Below the pieces are notes generated by a model. The model was not told the origin of the DNA, made no database searches, and worked only from the letters and a program-made list of their open reading frames with translations. The position numbers and the translations under genes are program-made. A stretch of 64,000 nt of DNA from Planococcus sp. PAMC 21323 (GTDB lineage: Bacteria; Bacillota; Bacilli; Bacillales_A; Planococcaceae): positions 1,674,001 through 1,738,000 of the forward strand of contig NZ_CP009129.1 in assembly GCF_000785555.1 (NCBI RefSeq). Reading direction: 5' to 3'. Every line of letters begins with the position of its first letter. Within the stretch, counting starts at the first letter, position 1. Below, piece by piece: positions 7,050-14,348 of the stretch.

Positions 7050-8432
7050 TTACTTCAACCAACTATCCAAAAATTTACGTTGATCCCCTTCAAAATACTC
7101 TTCAAAAAAAATTTTAAATTCTTCTGTATTTACTTGTTTAAATTGAAACTCTTCGTAGTAAGCCGACAAAAACATAAGAGCTTCTTCTCTACCGCCATTT
7201 TCGTCAAAATATTGTTTTAGTACCATTGAAACTTTGCCGTAAATTGTTGAGTAATACGTTTCATCACTAAACTTCGAAAGCGGCAAATTCACATACTTTT
7301 CAGGACGGTAATATTGTTCTGCTGAGGAAGCACCCCAGAACCCGTATTCCTCATCGTCGTAGCGATCACTTAAAAACAACGAACTGCTAAATTCTGTCAA
7401 CCCTTCGTCTAACCAAGATTCATAATATGGGTCGTTGGTTACTAGATAATAAAACCATTGATGGGCAATTTCATGCACCAAGACTGATTCCTGAGATTGC
7501 TCGTCTGCTGCCACTTCAATAATGTTTGGGTATTCCATATAGCCATCATTTCCAATAATATCGAGTTCATCAAAAGGATTATCGCCTATTTTTTCCTCAA
7601 AATAGACATAAGCGTCAACTGCAAGTGAAGAAGTTTCTTCTAACATATTTTGTGAAGCGGGCATAAATACACGCAAAGACGCATCATTAGCTATGACTAT
7701 TTCGGATTCCCACTCATCAGGATTCATGAAAGCCATGTAGAAATCTTTGATGTTTTCTCCTTTTACTGTGCCACTTGATGTGCCTTCTATTGGACCATCT
7801 ACCCCAGAACTTGCAACTAAATAGTCTTTAGGTAAATCATAACTTACGGTAAAGTCCCCATAATCTGTATTATAGGATTCCCCTCGAGCATCATAGTCTT
7901 TAATGTCCCAGCCATCACGATATTGTCCGAGCATAGGGTACCAGTGAGCCAAGTAAAAATTATCATCTACTTTAGATAAACGCATACCGTCTTGTGGCAA
8001 AGTCATTGAATAATCGACTGTTACAGTTGCCACAGCCCCAGTGTCTAGCTGAGTTTCTAATCCCACTAATAAACGATTATTTTCCAAGGTATGAGCAGCT
8101 TCTTTTCCATCAACTAACACGGAAGAAATCTCGATTTTCGCTTCATCATCTTCATAAGATTGTGTTTCTTCAGCATTCATTGCATTGGGAACTAAATAAA
8201 AGCCGATATCTGACCATGTGTCTGATGAATCGTTTTTAACATCGATCGCAGCAAGTACCTGAAAGTCATTTTCTGTGTCCATTTTGATTGATAAGTCATA
8301 AACTGCATTTGTTGTTTCAACGTACTTTTCCATCACAAAATGTTCATCTTTGTCACTCAACAAAATTGTAGCAACAACTCCAATAATTAGTATGCTTATA
8401 GCTACTACTAATCCCCCTATTTTTAGCTTCAT
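7050..8432 (-). CDS. Membrane-anchored M1 family metallopeptidase
   Basis: A 460-residue gluzincin. The zinc site is H320-E-I-A-H324 with the third ligand E343 exactly 18 residues on (HEXXH-X18-E, followed by GLTEF), the hallmark of M1 aminopeptidase-like proteins. A hydrophobic N-terminal segment (residues 5-25) with few charges anchors or exports it. The middle region carries the M1 beta domain. It is shorter than PepN-type enzymes and lacks the large C-terminal helical domain. The role may be cell-surface peptide or protein processing. AGGAGATGGACT precedes the ATG. Confidence 0.88.
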   Translation of the reverse strand: MKLKIGGLVVAISILIIGVVATILLSDKDEHFVMEKYVETTNAVYDLSIKMDTENDFQVLAAIDVKNDSSDTWSDIGFYLVPNAMNAEETQSYEDDEAKIEISSVLVDGKEAAHTLENNRLLVGLETQLDTGAVATVTVDYSMTLPQDGMRLSKVDDNFYLAHWYPMLGQYRDGWDIKDYDARGESYNTDYGDFTVSYDLPKDYLVASSGVDGPIEGTSSGTVKGENIKDFYMAFMNPDEWESEIVIANDASLRVFMPASQNMLEETSSLAVDAYVYFEEKIGDNPFDELDIIGNDGYMEYPNIIEVAADEQSQESVLVHEIAHQWFYYLVTNDPYYESWLDEGLTEFSSSLFLSDRYDDEEYGFWGASSAEQYYRPEKYVNLPLSKFSDETYYSTIYGKVSMVLKQYFDENGGREEALMFLSAYYEEFQFKQVNTEEFKIFFEEYFEGDQRKFLDSWLK

Positions 8433-8564
8433 AGTCCATCTCCTATTTTCAACTTACAAATCAATCATGCCATTAATCAAACTTTACCATTTATTCTTTT
8501 ACTTGGTATACACATTTAAATGATCTTCCAAAATATTATCCAACTTTCTTTTTCACGGTAAATA

Positions 8565-8601
8565 AAAAACACTGATTTCTAATAAGAAATCAGTGTTTTT
8601 G
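8565..8601. terminator. Bidirectional intrinsic terminator
   Basis: AAAAACACTGATTTCT and AGAAATCAGTGTTTTT flank a 4-nt loop. It lies just past the stop of the gene ending at 8608. Confidence 0.9.
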
Positions 8602-8607
8602 TGTTCA

Positions 8608-8823
8608 TTATTCCCCACGTGGCGGTTTTGGTGGTTGGCATACGTCACATTTACGTTGGTTTTTAGTGTTGAATTTTGTGAACGTTTTTTCGAAGTTATT
8701 CCCACATGCGCATTTAAATAGCAATTTTTGAGAAAATCCGTGATATTCAGTCGATAATAGTTTACTGTCTGAATTTTTTTCGACAAATGCTTTTATTTCT
8801 TTAATATTCCATCGTTTGTTCAT
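8608..8823 (-). CDS. Small zinc-ribbon-like protein
   Basis: A 71-residue protein with a charged helical N-terminus and two CxC/CxxC knuckles (FKCACGNNF and RKCDVC), which together can bind one zinc. The FKCxCGxxFExxxxxF pattern resembles small zinc-ribbon modules found beside homing endonucleases and in phage proteins, but no nuclease domain is present. It ends in PPKPPRGE. GGAGGTG lies 6 nt upstream of the ATG and a perfect terminator follows, so it is a real gene. The function is unknown. Confidence 0.72.
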   Translation of the reverse strand: MNKRWNIKEIKAFVEKNSDSKLLSTEYHGFSQKLLFKCACGNNFEKTFTKFNTKNQRKCDVCQPPKPPRGE

Positions 8824-9101
8824 TTGTTACACCTCCATATACTAACGGTAAGCGGAGGCTTTTTGGCATCCGTTCACTAAAGAGCAAAATCATATCTACC
8901 CTAAGTTCTTTAGTATAACACGGACAGACTCATAAATTGAAGAATTAATAACGATTTGGTTCTTATCCAACTAAATAAATATCTTATAAAAGTTCAACAA
9001 ATCATATTAACATTATCAGAATATTACAAAAATATGTTATAATAAATAAACGGAAAGCTTATTCTTTTAAAACATTTATTAATGTAAAGGAGGGGCAAAA
9101 A

Positions 9102-9290
9102 ATGAATGAACAACATCAAACAGCTTTGGATCGGTTTAATGCCATAGATCAAATGATTAACGAGGGGCTAGGAAGCGGTTCGATTAATCCTAGTTACACG
9201 AAAGCTCATTTAAGATTAAAAGAAAAGCAAGAAGCACAATTACTTGCCGCTTTAATGGATGAGGTTTCGAAAAAAGAACAAAAAAAATGA
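9102..9290 (+). CDS. Small hypothetical protein
   Basis: A 62-residue, highly charged, helical protein (MNEQHQTALDRFNAIDQMIN..., ending KKEQKK). AAGGAGGGG lies 7 nt before the ATG, a TATAAT -10 element lies at 9038-9043, and a perfect hairpin follows the stop, so expression is well supported. I recognise no family. Confidence 0.7.
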   Translation: MNEQHQTALDRFNAIDQMINEGLGSGSINPSYTKAHLRLKEKQEAQLLAALMDEVSKKEQKK

Positions 9291-9300
9291 TTACTGTATT

Positions 9301-9336
9301 GAAAAGGGCTAATCCTTTATGGATTAGCCCTTTTCT
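9301..9336. terminator. Intrinsic terminator
   Basis: AAAAGGGCTAATCC and GGATTAGCCCTTTT pair over TTTAT. Confidence 0.9.
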
Positions 9337-9452
9337 TTAGCACATAACATATATTTTTGTTTAAATCCTAATCTCCCTTTTTCTATGACAAGTTGAATAC
9401 TTACATGAGTCTCTAACTCACTATTTCCTCGTTCTAATTTAACAATTCTCAT
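9324..9452 (-). CDS. Possible 42-residue small protein
   Basis: A short frame reading MRIVKLERGN and ending CAKEKG. GGAGG stands 10 nt before the ATG on the minus strand. The stop falls inside the terminator of the opposite gene, which could serve both. Only the SD and the protein-like composition support it, so it may be chance. Confidence 0.3.
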   Translation of the reverse strand: MRIVKLERGNSELETHVSIQLVIEKGRLGFKQKYMLCAKEKG

Positions 9453-9537
9453 CTCTTTTTAACCTCCACTGCCCTGTTATTTAAGCGCCGATTAGAAGTT
9501 TAGCCCATGTATTAAAAATTATTCTTTGAATAAAAAA

Positions 9538-9562
9538 GAAGCCGACTTTTGTCGACTTCTCC
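9538..9562 (-). terminator. Terminator of the Mn-type ABC operon
   Basis: GAAGCCGAC and GTCGACTTC (one G-T) around TTTT, just past the stop at 9566; T-rich on the minus-strand exit side. Confidence 0.7.
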
Positions 9563-9565
9563 CTA

Positions 9566-10504
9566 TTACTCCGTTAATCCTTTATAGATGGTATCAATAT
9601 TCCATTCCATCATTTTAATATACGTATCGCCATCTTCTCCTGGTTTCCCAATTGAATCCGTAAATACTTTCCCTTTAATGTCCATACCTGTTTCTCTCGC
9701 AACCATTTCCATGCTACGCGGGTCAACACTTGTTTCTAAAAACAAGCCTTGAATTTGTTGTTCTTTTATCAAATCAAGCACTTTCGTAATTTGTGATGGT
9801 GTTCCTTGGTTTTCTTGGTTGATCTCCCAAATATACTCGGCTTGAAAATCATAAGCTTTACTAAAGTATTTAAAGGCCCCTTCACTCGTTACAAAAATCC
9901 GTTTTTCTTTTGGAATTTTGCTGTATTGGTCGACAGCTTCTTGATGAAGTGTTTCTAACTCACTAATATATGCTTGTGCATTTTCTTCGTATGCTTTTTT
10001 ATTGTCTGGATCTACTTTGATGAGTGCATCTCGTGCATTCTCGGCATATTTAATGCCATTCTGAACATCTAACCAAGCATGAGGATCTTCTTCGCCTTCT
10101 TTTCCTTCAGTGGTTAAATACATCGGTTCTACACCTTCACTCATCATATAGACAGGTGCTGAATCTCCTGATTTTCCAGCTGTGTCCATTAACTTCTCAA
10201 ACCATGAGTTACCTGCTTCTAAATTTAAGCCATTGTAGAAAACCACATCAGCATCTGTAGCTTTTTGCACATCTAAAGGTAACGTTTCATATTCATGTGG
10301 ATTTGAACCAATCGGCGCTAAACTATGAATGTCAATTTGATCTCCTCCGACATTTTTTACAATATCGTAAAGAATCGAATATGTTGTGACTACTTGTAAT
10401 TTACTATTTTTTGACTCACTATCTCCATTTTCATCACTTGAACACCCTGCTAATAAAAACAACAGAACTACGCCAAGAATGAGAACTTTGTTCTTTTTCA
10501 GCAT
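9566..10504 (-). CDS. mntA: Manganese-type ABC transporter substrate-binding lipoprotein
   Basis: A 312-residue cluster A-I binding protein. The signal peptide ends in LLAGC with lipobox Cys21. The four metal ligands by alignment with PsaA/MntC are H70 (SNPHEY), H142 (EDPHAW), E208 (TSEGAF) and D283 (FTDSIG). The His-His-Glu-Asp set marks the Mn2+ branch; zinc proteins usually have a third His and a His-rich loop, absent here. The ATG at 10504 is chosen over an upstream ATG at 10573 because GGGAGAG precedes it. It is the last gene of a three-gene operon. Confidence 0.9.
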   Translation of the reverse strand: MLKKNKVLILGVVLLFLLAGCSSDENGDSESKNSKLQVVTTYSILYDIVKNVGGDQIDIHSLAPIGSNPHEYETLPLDVQKATDADVVFYNGLNLEAGNSWFEKLMDTAGKSGDSAPVYMMSEGVEPMYLTTEGKEGEEDPHAWLDVQNGIKYAENARDALIKVDPDNKKAYEENAQAYISELETLHQEAVDQYSKIPKEKRIFVTSEGAFKYFSKAYDFQAEYIWEINQENQGTPSQITKVLDLIKEQQIQGLFLETSVDPRSMEMVARETGMDIKGKVFTDSIGKPGEDGDTYIKMMEWNIDTIYKGLTE

Positions 10505-10527
10505 AATGACTCTCCCTTTGGAAAAAA

Positions 10528-11385
10528 TTAATTTATTGCTGTTCTTTTTTTCGCGGCATTTAATTTGCGCCATAGCAACCCTTGCTTTGGCGAGAAGACA
10601 AATGCTAAAAAGAACAACGTCGTTGCTGCAAGCACGATGGTAGCACCCGATGCTAAGTTATATGTGAAACTAAAGTACAAGCCGATTACTGCTGCACTTG
10701 CTCCAACAGTTGCCGAAATAAAAATCATCGTTGATAAACGATCTGTCAGTAAATACGCTGTAGCGGCCGGTGTGATTAGCATCGCAACTACGAGCACAAT
10801 CCCAACAGTTTGAAGTGAAGCAACTGTAACCATTGTTAAAAGCGTCATTAAAAAGTAGTGAATCAATCTCACTGGCAGTCCGTATACTTCTGCCATTGTC
10901 GCATCAAATGATGTAACCAAAAGTTCTTTATAAAAGACAAAAACAGAAACTAAAACTACGAGTCCCGTTCCAAGCGTAATCCACATGTCTGAGGGTCTCA
11001 CTGCCAACACGTTACCAAATAGAATATGATACAAATCGGTACTACTTTCAAGAACCGTAATAAGAATTACGCCTAATGCAAAGGCTGCAGTAAACATAAT
11101 ACCTATAGAAGTATCTTGCTTAATCCGGCTGTTTTGACTAACAAAACCGATACCAATTGCCGTTAACACACCCGTAAATACGGCTCCGAAAAAGAAGTTG
11201 ATACCTAGGGCATATGAGATGGCTACTCCAGGTAAAACCGCATGTGAAATTGCATCTCCCATTAATGCCATACCTCTTAAAATGATAAAACATCCAATGA
11301 CTCCACAAATAATTCCTACCATTATTGATGTAAGTAAAGCTTTTTGCAAAAAGTCGTATTCAATAAGTCCCTCGATAAAAGCCAT
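10528..11385 (-). CDS. mntC: Manganese/zinc-type ABC transporter permease
   Basis: A 285-residue permease of the ABC-3 family with about eight or nine membrane segments. GDAISHAVLPGVAI (residues 42-55) is the conserved family motif that contacts the ATPase and metal path. It starts 2 nt after the ATPase stop and ends 23 nt before the binding-protein start, so translation is probably coupled. Names here follow the B. subtilis order (mntA binding protein, mntB ATPase, mntC permease); only one permease gene is present. Confidence 0.88.
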   Translation of the reverse strand: MAFIEGLIEYDFLQKALLTSIMVGIICGVIGCFIILRGMALMGDAISHAVLPGVAISYALGINFFFGAVFTGVLTAIGIGFVSQNSRIKQDTSIGIMFTAAFALGVILITVLESSTDLYHILFGNVLAVRPSDMWITLGTGLVVLVSVFVFYKELLVTSFDATMAEVYGLPVRLIHYFLMTLLTMVTVASLQTVGIVLVVAMLITPAATAYLLTDRLSTMIFISATVGASAAVIGLYFSFTYNLASGATIVLAATTLFFLAFVFSPKQGLLWRKLNAAKKRTAIN

Positions 11386-11387
11386 AT

Positions 11388-12128
11388 TCAGTTCACCCCA
11401 ACTTCATACAAAAAAGATAATTCACTTTCATATGCTCTCCGCATAATTTCTGGTTTCAATACTTGTTGCGGACTTCCATACTCAATTACTTGTTTGTTTA
11501 GTAATAATAATTCATCAAAGTATTCGTTCGCTTTACTCAAGTCATGGTGAACGACTACAACTGTCTTTCCTTGATCACGCAAATCTTTTAATAGTTTAAC
11601 GATCATTTGCTCGCTTGATACATCAATCCCCACAAATGGTTCATCTAAAAAGAAAATATCTGCCTTTTGAGCAAGTGCTCTTGCAAGAAAGACGCGTTGT
11701 TGCTGTCCTCCAGATAACTCGCCAATTTGACGATGAGCAAAATTTTCCATACCTACTTTTTTCAAACATTCATATGCCCATTCTTTATCTTTTTTCTTCG
11801 GGCGCTTGAAAATACCTAAGTTTGGATAAGTACCTATTAGTACAGCATCAAGAACATGAATCGGAAAGTCCCAGTCATACTCATTGCGTTGCGGTACATA
11901 AGCTATTCGCTTGCGGTTTTCTTTCAACGTCTCTCCTAGTATTTCAATGCTACCTTTGTCGATAGAAACTAGATTTAACAGCGCTTTTAGCAGCGTAGAT
12001 TTCCCAGCACCGTTAGGACCAATAATGCCAAGAACTTTTCCTTGCTCAAGTGTTAAGTCTACACCTTCAATTGCGGTTCTACCGTAATAGGAGACGTCAA
12101 CATTTTGTAATTTAATTGCAGGAATCAT
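11388..12128 (-). CDS. mntB: Manganese/zinc-type ABC transporter ATPase
   Basis: A 246-residue ABC ATPase. Walker A is GPNGAGKST (about 37-45), the signature is LSGGQQQR, Walker B is ADIFFLDEP, and the switch His sits in VVHHD. It is the first gene of the operon. GGAGGGGAAGTAAC precedes the ATG, and a perfect palindrome lies about 42 bp upstream of the start. Confidence 0.9.
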   Translation of the reverse strand: MIPAIKLQNVDVSYYGRTAIEGVDLTLEQGKVLGIIGPNGAGKSTLLKALLNLVSIDKGSIEILGETLKENRKRIAYVPQRNEYDWDFPIHVLDAVLIGTYPNLGIFKRPKKKDKEWAYECLKKVGMENFAHRQIGELSGGQQQRVFLARALAQKADIFFLDEPFVGIDVSSEQMIVKLLKDLRDQGKTVVVVHHDLSKANEYFDELLLLNKQVIEYGSPQQVLKPEIMRRAYESELSFLYEVGVN

Positions 12129-12169
12129 GTTACTTCCCCTCCGCCATTTATTTTCTTTTTTAAAATGTC

Positions 12170-12183
12170 TTTCCTTAAGGAAA
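12170..12183 (-). promoter_or_regulatory. MntR-like operator upstream of the Mn transporter operon
   Basis: TTTCCTTAAGGAAA is a perfect 14-bp palindrome, extended to AGTTTCCTTAAGGAAAGAC on the minus strand. The position just upstream of mntB and the similarity to DtxR/MntR-family boxes (CTTAAGG-type centre) suggest Mn-dependent repression. No mntR gene is in the window. Confidence 0.65.
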
Positions 12184-12256
12184 CTTTTCTATAGTTTATA
12201 CTTTATATGTAAGAATGTAAACAAAAAAGATTTTGCACACTTCTGTATATTTGCAT

Positions 12257-12301
12257 ACAAAAAAGACAAAACGCGTTTAACATGCGCTTTGTCTTTTTGT
12301 T
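12257..12301. terminator. Intrinsic terminator
   Basis: AAAAAGACAAAACGCG and CGCTTTGTCTTTTT pair with a TTTAACATG loop. It lies just past the CGNR gene stop (12311). Confidence 0.8.
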
Positions 12302-12310
12302 GTTAAAAAT

Positions 12311-12871
12311 TTAGGAATTTAATTTTTTAGCATAGTTTCTTCTCGCTTTTTCGCGATTTCCGCAAACTTCCATCGAACACCATTTGCGCTTGCCACTTGT
12401 ATCGATAAAAAATGCATAGCATACGGAACTCTCGCATTTCTTTAGTCTATTGAAAATGCCATTATGATAGGCTTGAAGCATTTCAAACGCAAGCATAGAA
12501 AGCAAACCAGCTGTCCCTCCTGTACTTGGAATTGGTTTAAGTGATTTATCAAAATACAACGGAGTTTGTTTTGTACGCATAGCTAAAGATTCAAAAGCAT
12601 TTTGTATTTCTAGCGGTTTCTCTAAATAACTTCTCCACTGATCACGAAATTCTTTTATCTTTTTTACATCAATCAAGGACTTTCCGAGTTGCTCTACTTG
12701 CTGGGAAGTCAATATGCCTTGTTTCGTCATAAACGATAGCCAATCTTCTAATCCATTTTCTTCTTCCAGAAAATCTGTTACCGCTATTTTTTTGATATTG
12801 ATTGTATTTAAAAAATTTATAAATAAATAGTCACTTATATAGGAATAATAATTTTCATCTACATTGGTCAT
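12311..12871 (-). CDS. CGNR zinc-finger (ABATE-domain) regulator
   Basis: A 186-residue protein. The N-terminal ABATE-type region is followed by the C-terminal zinc finger CESSVCYAFFIDTSGKRKWC then SMEVCGNREKARR, where CGNR is the family signature. Such proteins are thought to be DNA-binding regulators sensing small molecules or stress. The ATG at 12871 gives 8 nt spacing from GGAG; an ATG at 12877 would be only 2 nt away. It is divergent from thioredoxin and peroxiredoxin genes, with a long palindrome between. Confidence 0.85.
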   Translation of the reverse strand: MTNVDENYYSYISDYLFINFLNTINIKKIAVTDFLEEENGLEDWLSFMTKQGILTSQQVEQLGKSLIDVKKIKEFRDQWRSYLEKPLEIQNAFESLAMRTKQTPLYFDKSLKPIPSTGGTAGLLSMLAFEMLQAYHNGIFNRLKKCESSVCYAFFIDTSGKRKWCSMEVCGNREKARRNYAKKLNS

Positions 12872-12904
12872 GATCATTTCTCCTTTTTTATTGAGACTGA
12901 ATGA

Positions 12905-12969
12905 TTGACTTCTATCATAACATATCGTAAAGTTTATTTCTAACCACTTGAATTATTCAAGAGGTTAGA
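12905..12969 (+). promoter_or_regulatory. Thioredoxin promoter and 31-bp imperfect palindrome
   Basis: TTGACT (12905-12910), a 17-nt spacer and TAAAGT (12928-12933) form a promoter for the thioredoxin gene. Over the start-site region lies a palindrome with 15-bp arms, TCTAACCACTTGAAT (12939-12953) and ATTCAAGAGGTTAGA (12955-12969), with a single mismatch. It could be an operator, perhaps for the divergent CGNR protein, or a leader hairpin. Confidence 0.65.
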
Positions 12970-12992
12970 AAAGACGATAAAGGAGAGATACT

Positions 12993-13307
12993 ATGTCTAT
13001 TAAAGACGTTACAGATTCAACATTTGTCGACGAAACAAAAGAAGGTTTTGTAATTGCCGAACTTGGTGCAGCATGGTGTGCTCCTTGCAAAATGATCGCT
13101 CCTGCTTTAGAAGAAATCAACGAAGATCAGCAAAACAACATAAGCGTAGTTCAAGTAGATATCGATAACAATCAAGAAATCGCACAAAAGTATGGGGTTA
13201 TGAGCATCCCAACACTTCTTTTCTTTAAAAATGGTGAATTGATGGAGCAATCTGTTGGCTTCCAACAAAAAGATGAAATTCTTGCAATCGCTCAAAAACA
13301 CATCTAA
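12993..13307 (+). CDS. trxA: Thioredoxin
   Basis: A 104-residue single-domain thioredoxin with the active site W-C29-A-P-C32 (canonical WCGPC has Gly for Ala) and the cis-proline segment MSIPTLLFFKNGE. It reduces protein disulfides in the cytosol. AAAGGAGAG precedes the ATG. It lies 76 nt upstream of a peroxiredoxin-like gene in the same direction, which it may reduce. Whether it is the main thioredoxin or a paralogue cannot be told; the CAPC site suggests a specialised copy. Confidence 0.93.
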   Translation: MSIKDVTDSTFVDETKEGFVIAELGAAWCAPCKMIAPALEEINEDQQNNISVVQVDIDNNQEIAQKYGVMSIPTLLFFKNGELMEQSVGFQQKDEILAIAQKHI

Positions 13308-13383
13308 CTTACACAGTTACTAATGGGTTCATATGCATTTTTAATAACCTAAATTATTTTATTACGAAAAGGAGTTTTTGTTA

Positions 13384-14034
13384 ATGGCGACTAAGATGAG
13401 AGAAGAAATTCAGGAATACATTGAGAACTTTAAGAAAAATAAACCAATTGAAGCGCAACAGCAGATGCAAAATGCAATTGACGAGCTAGAAGCTTCTGAC
13501 CAAGGTAACGGATTAAAAACAGGCGAAAAAGCGCCAAACTTTAGTTTACCGAATGCTACAGGAGAAACAGTTGAGCTATACGAACAGCTGAAACAAGGGC
13601 CAGTCGTCTTAACGTTTTACCGCGGTAACTGGTGCCCGTATTGCAATATGGAGCTCCGTGCTTATCAGCAAGTAATCGGTGAGATTCACGGTCAAAATGC
13701 TGAATTGATTGCCATTAGCCCTCAAACTCCAGATCAATCTATGTCTATACAAGAAAAGCATGATTTGGAATACATCGTTTTAAGTGATGAAAACAATGAA
13801 GTAGCCAATCAATTTAACTTGGTCTTCCAATTACCTGATTACTTAGTAGATATTTACAAAAGTAGCGGTTTAAATGTTGATAAGTATAATGGTGAAGATT
13901 CATGGAAACTTCCTGTATCTGCGACATACATTATTAATACAGATGGAACGATCGCCTATGAATACACAAAATCAGATTATAGAGATCGTGTAGAACCATC
14001 AACCGTTGTAGAAGAATTAAAAAAAATGAAATAA
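13384..14034 (+). CDS. Peroxiredoxin-like (AhpC/TSA) protein
   Basis: A 216-residue redoxin. After a helical N-terminal extension (about residues 1-40) comes the AhpC/TSA fold with FYRGNWCPYCNMELRAY, in which the Cys pair replaces the usual TxxC peroxidatic loop; this marks the peroxiredoxin-like subgroup. VSATYIINTDGTIAYEY is the conserved C-terminal part. The ATG at 13384 has AAAAGGAG 9 nt upstream; a TTG at 13378 is closer and less likely. It probably reduces peroxides with electrons from the thioredoxin upstream. Confidence 0.88.
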   Translation: MATKMREEIQEYIENFKKNKPIEAQQQMQNAIDELEASDQGNGLKTGEKAPNFSLPNATGETVELYEQLKQGPVVLTFYRGNWCPYCNMELRAYQQVIGEIHGQNAELIAISPQTPDQSMSIQEKHDLEYIVLSDENNEVANQFNLVFQLPDYLVDIYKSSGLNVDKYNGEDSWKLPVSATYIINTDGTIAYEYTKSDYRDRVEPSTVVEELKKMK

Positions 14035-14039
14035 TATAG

Positions 14040-14093
14040 CAAAAAGCGCTATCCAAAAAGTTGATACAACTTTTTAGGGTAGCGCTTTTTTTC
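14040..14093 (+). terminator. Long-stem intrinsic terminator
   Basis: AAAAAGCGCTATCC and AGGGTAGCGCTTTTT form the base, with AAAAAGTTG and CAACTTTTT as an upper stem, followed by T residues. Confidence 0.9.
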
Positions 14094-14105
14094 ATGCCTA
14101 TTTGT

Positions 14106-14267
14106 TTAATCATATACTTTAAACAAATAGGCATAACAATCTTCACTCAGTTTTTCTTTTTTCACTGTAGTGTGGTTTTTATTGTATTCAGATATCGAGC
14201 AACTTGCGAAAATAAGGACAAAAGCACAGATCATTGCTAAACTGACCATACCTAGTAATATAGACAT
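14106..14267 (-). CDS. 53-residue single-pass membrane peptide
   Basis: MSILLGMVSLAMICAFVLIF forms one membrane helix, followed by ASCSISEYNKNH and a charged tail ending CYAYLFKVYD. GGAGG lies 7-8 nt before the ATG at 14267. It is the divergent partner of the LacI-family gene, with a palindromic operator between the starts, so it is likely the regulator's main local target. The function is unknown. Confidence 0.65.
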   Translation of the reverse strand: MSILLGMVSLAMICAFVLIFASCSISEYNKNHTTVKKEKLSEDCYAYLFKVYD

Positions 14268-14302
14268 CAAATACCTCCTTCTGATATATGCATCATAGAA
14301 TA

Positions 14303-14316
14303 TGAAACGGGTTTCA
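14303..14316. promoter_or_regulatory. LacI-family operator
   Basis: TGAAAC-GG-GTTTCA, perfect 6-bp arms, lies midway between the divergent LacI-family gene and the small membrane peptide gene. It resembles a catabolite responsive element but has GG instead of CG in the centre, so it fits the local regulator better than CcpA. Confidence 0.7.
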
Positions 14317-14348
14317 GAGCAAGAAAGAATTTCATTATATTTACTGGA

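Noticed and set aside
14303-14316. CcpA catabolite responsive element
   Set aside because: The centre is GG rather than the required CG, and a LacI-family gene is adjacent, so a local operator is more likely.
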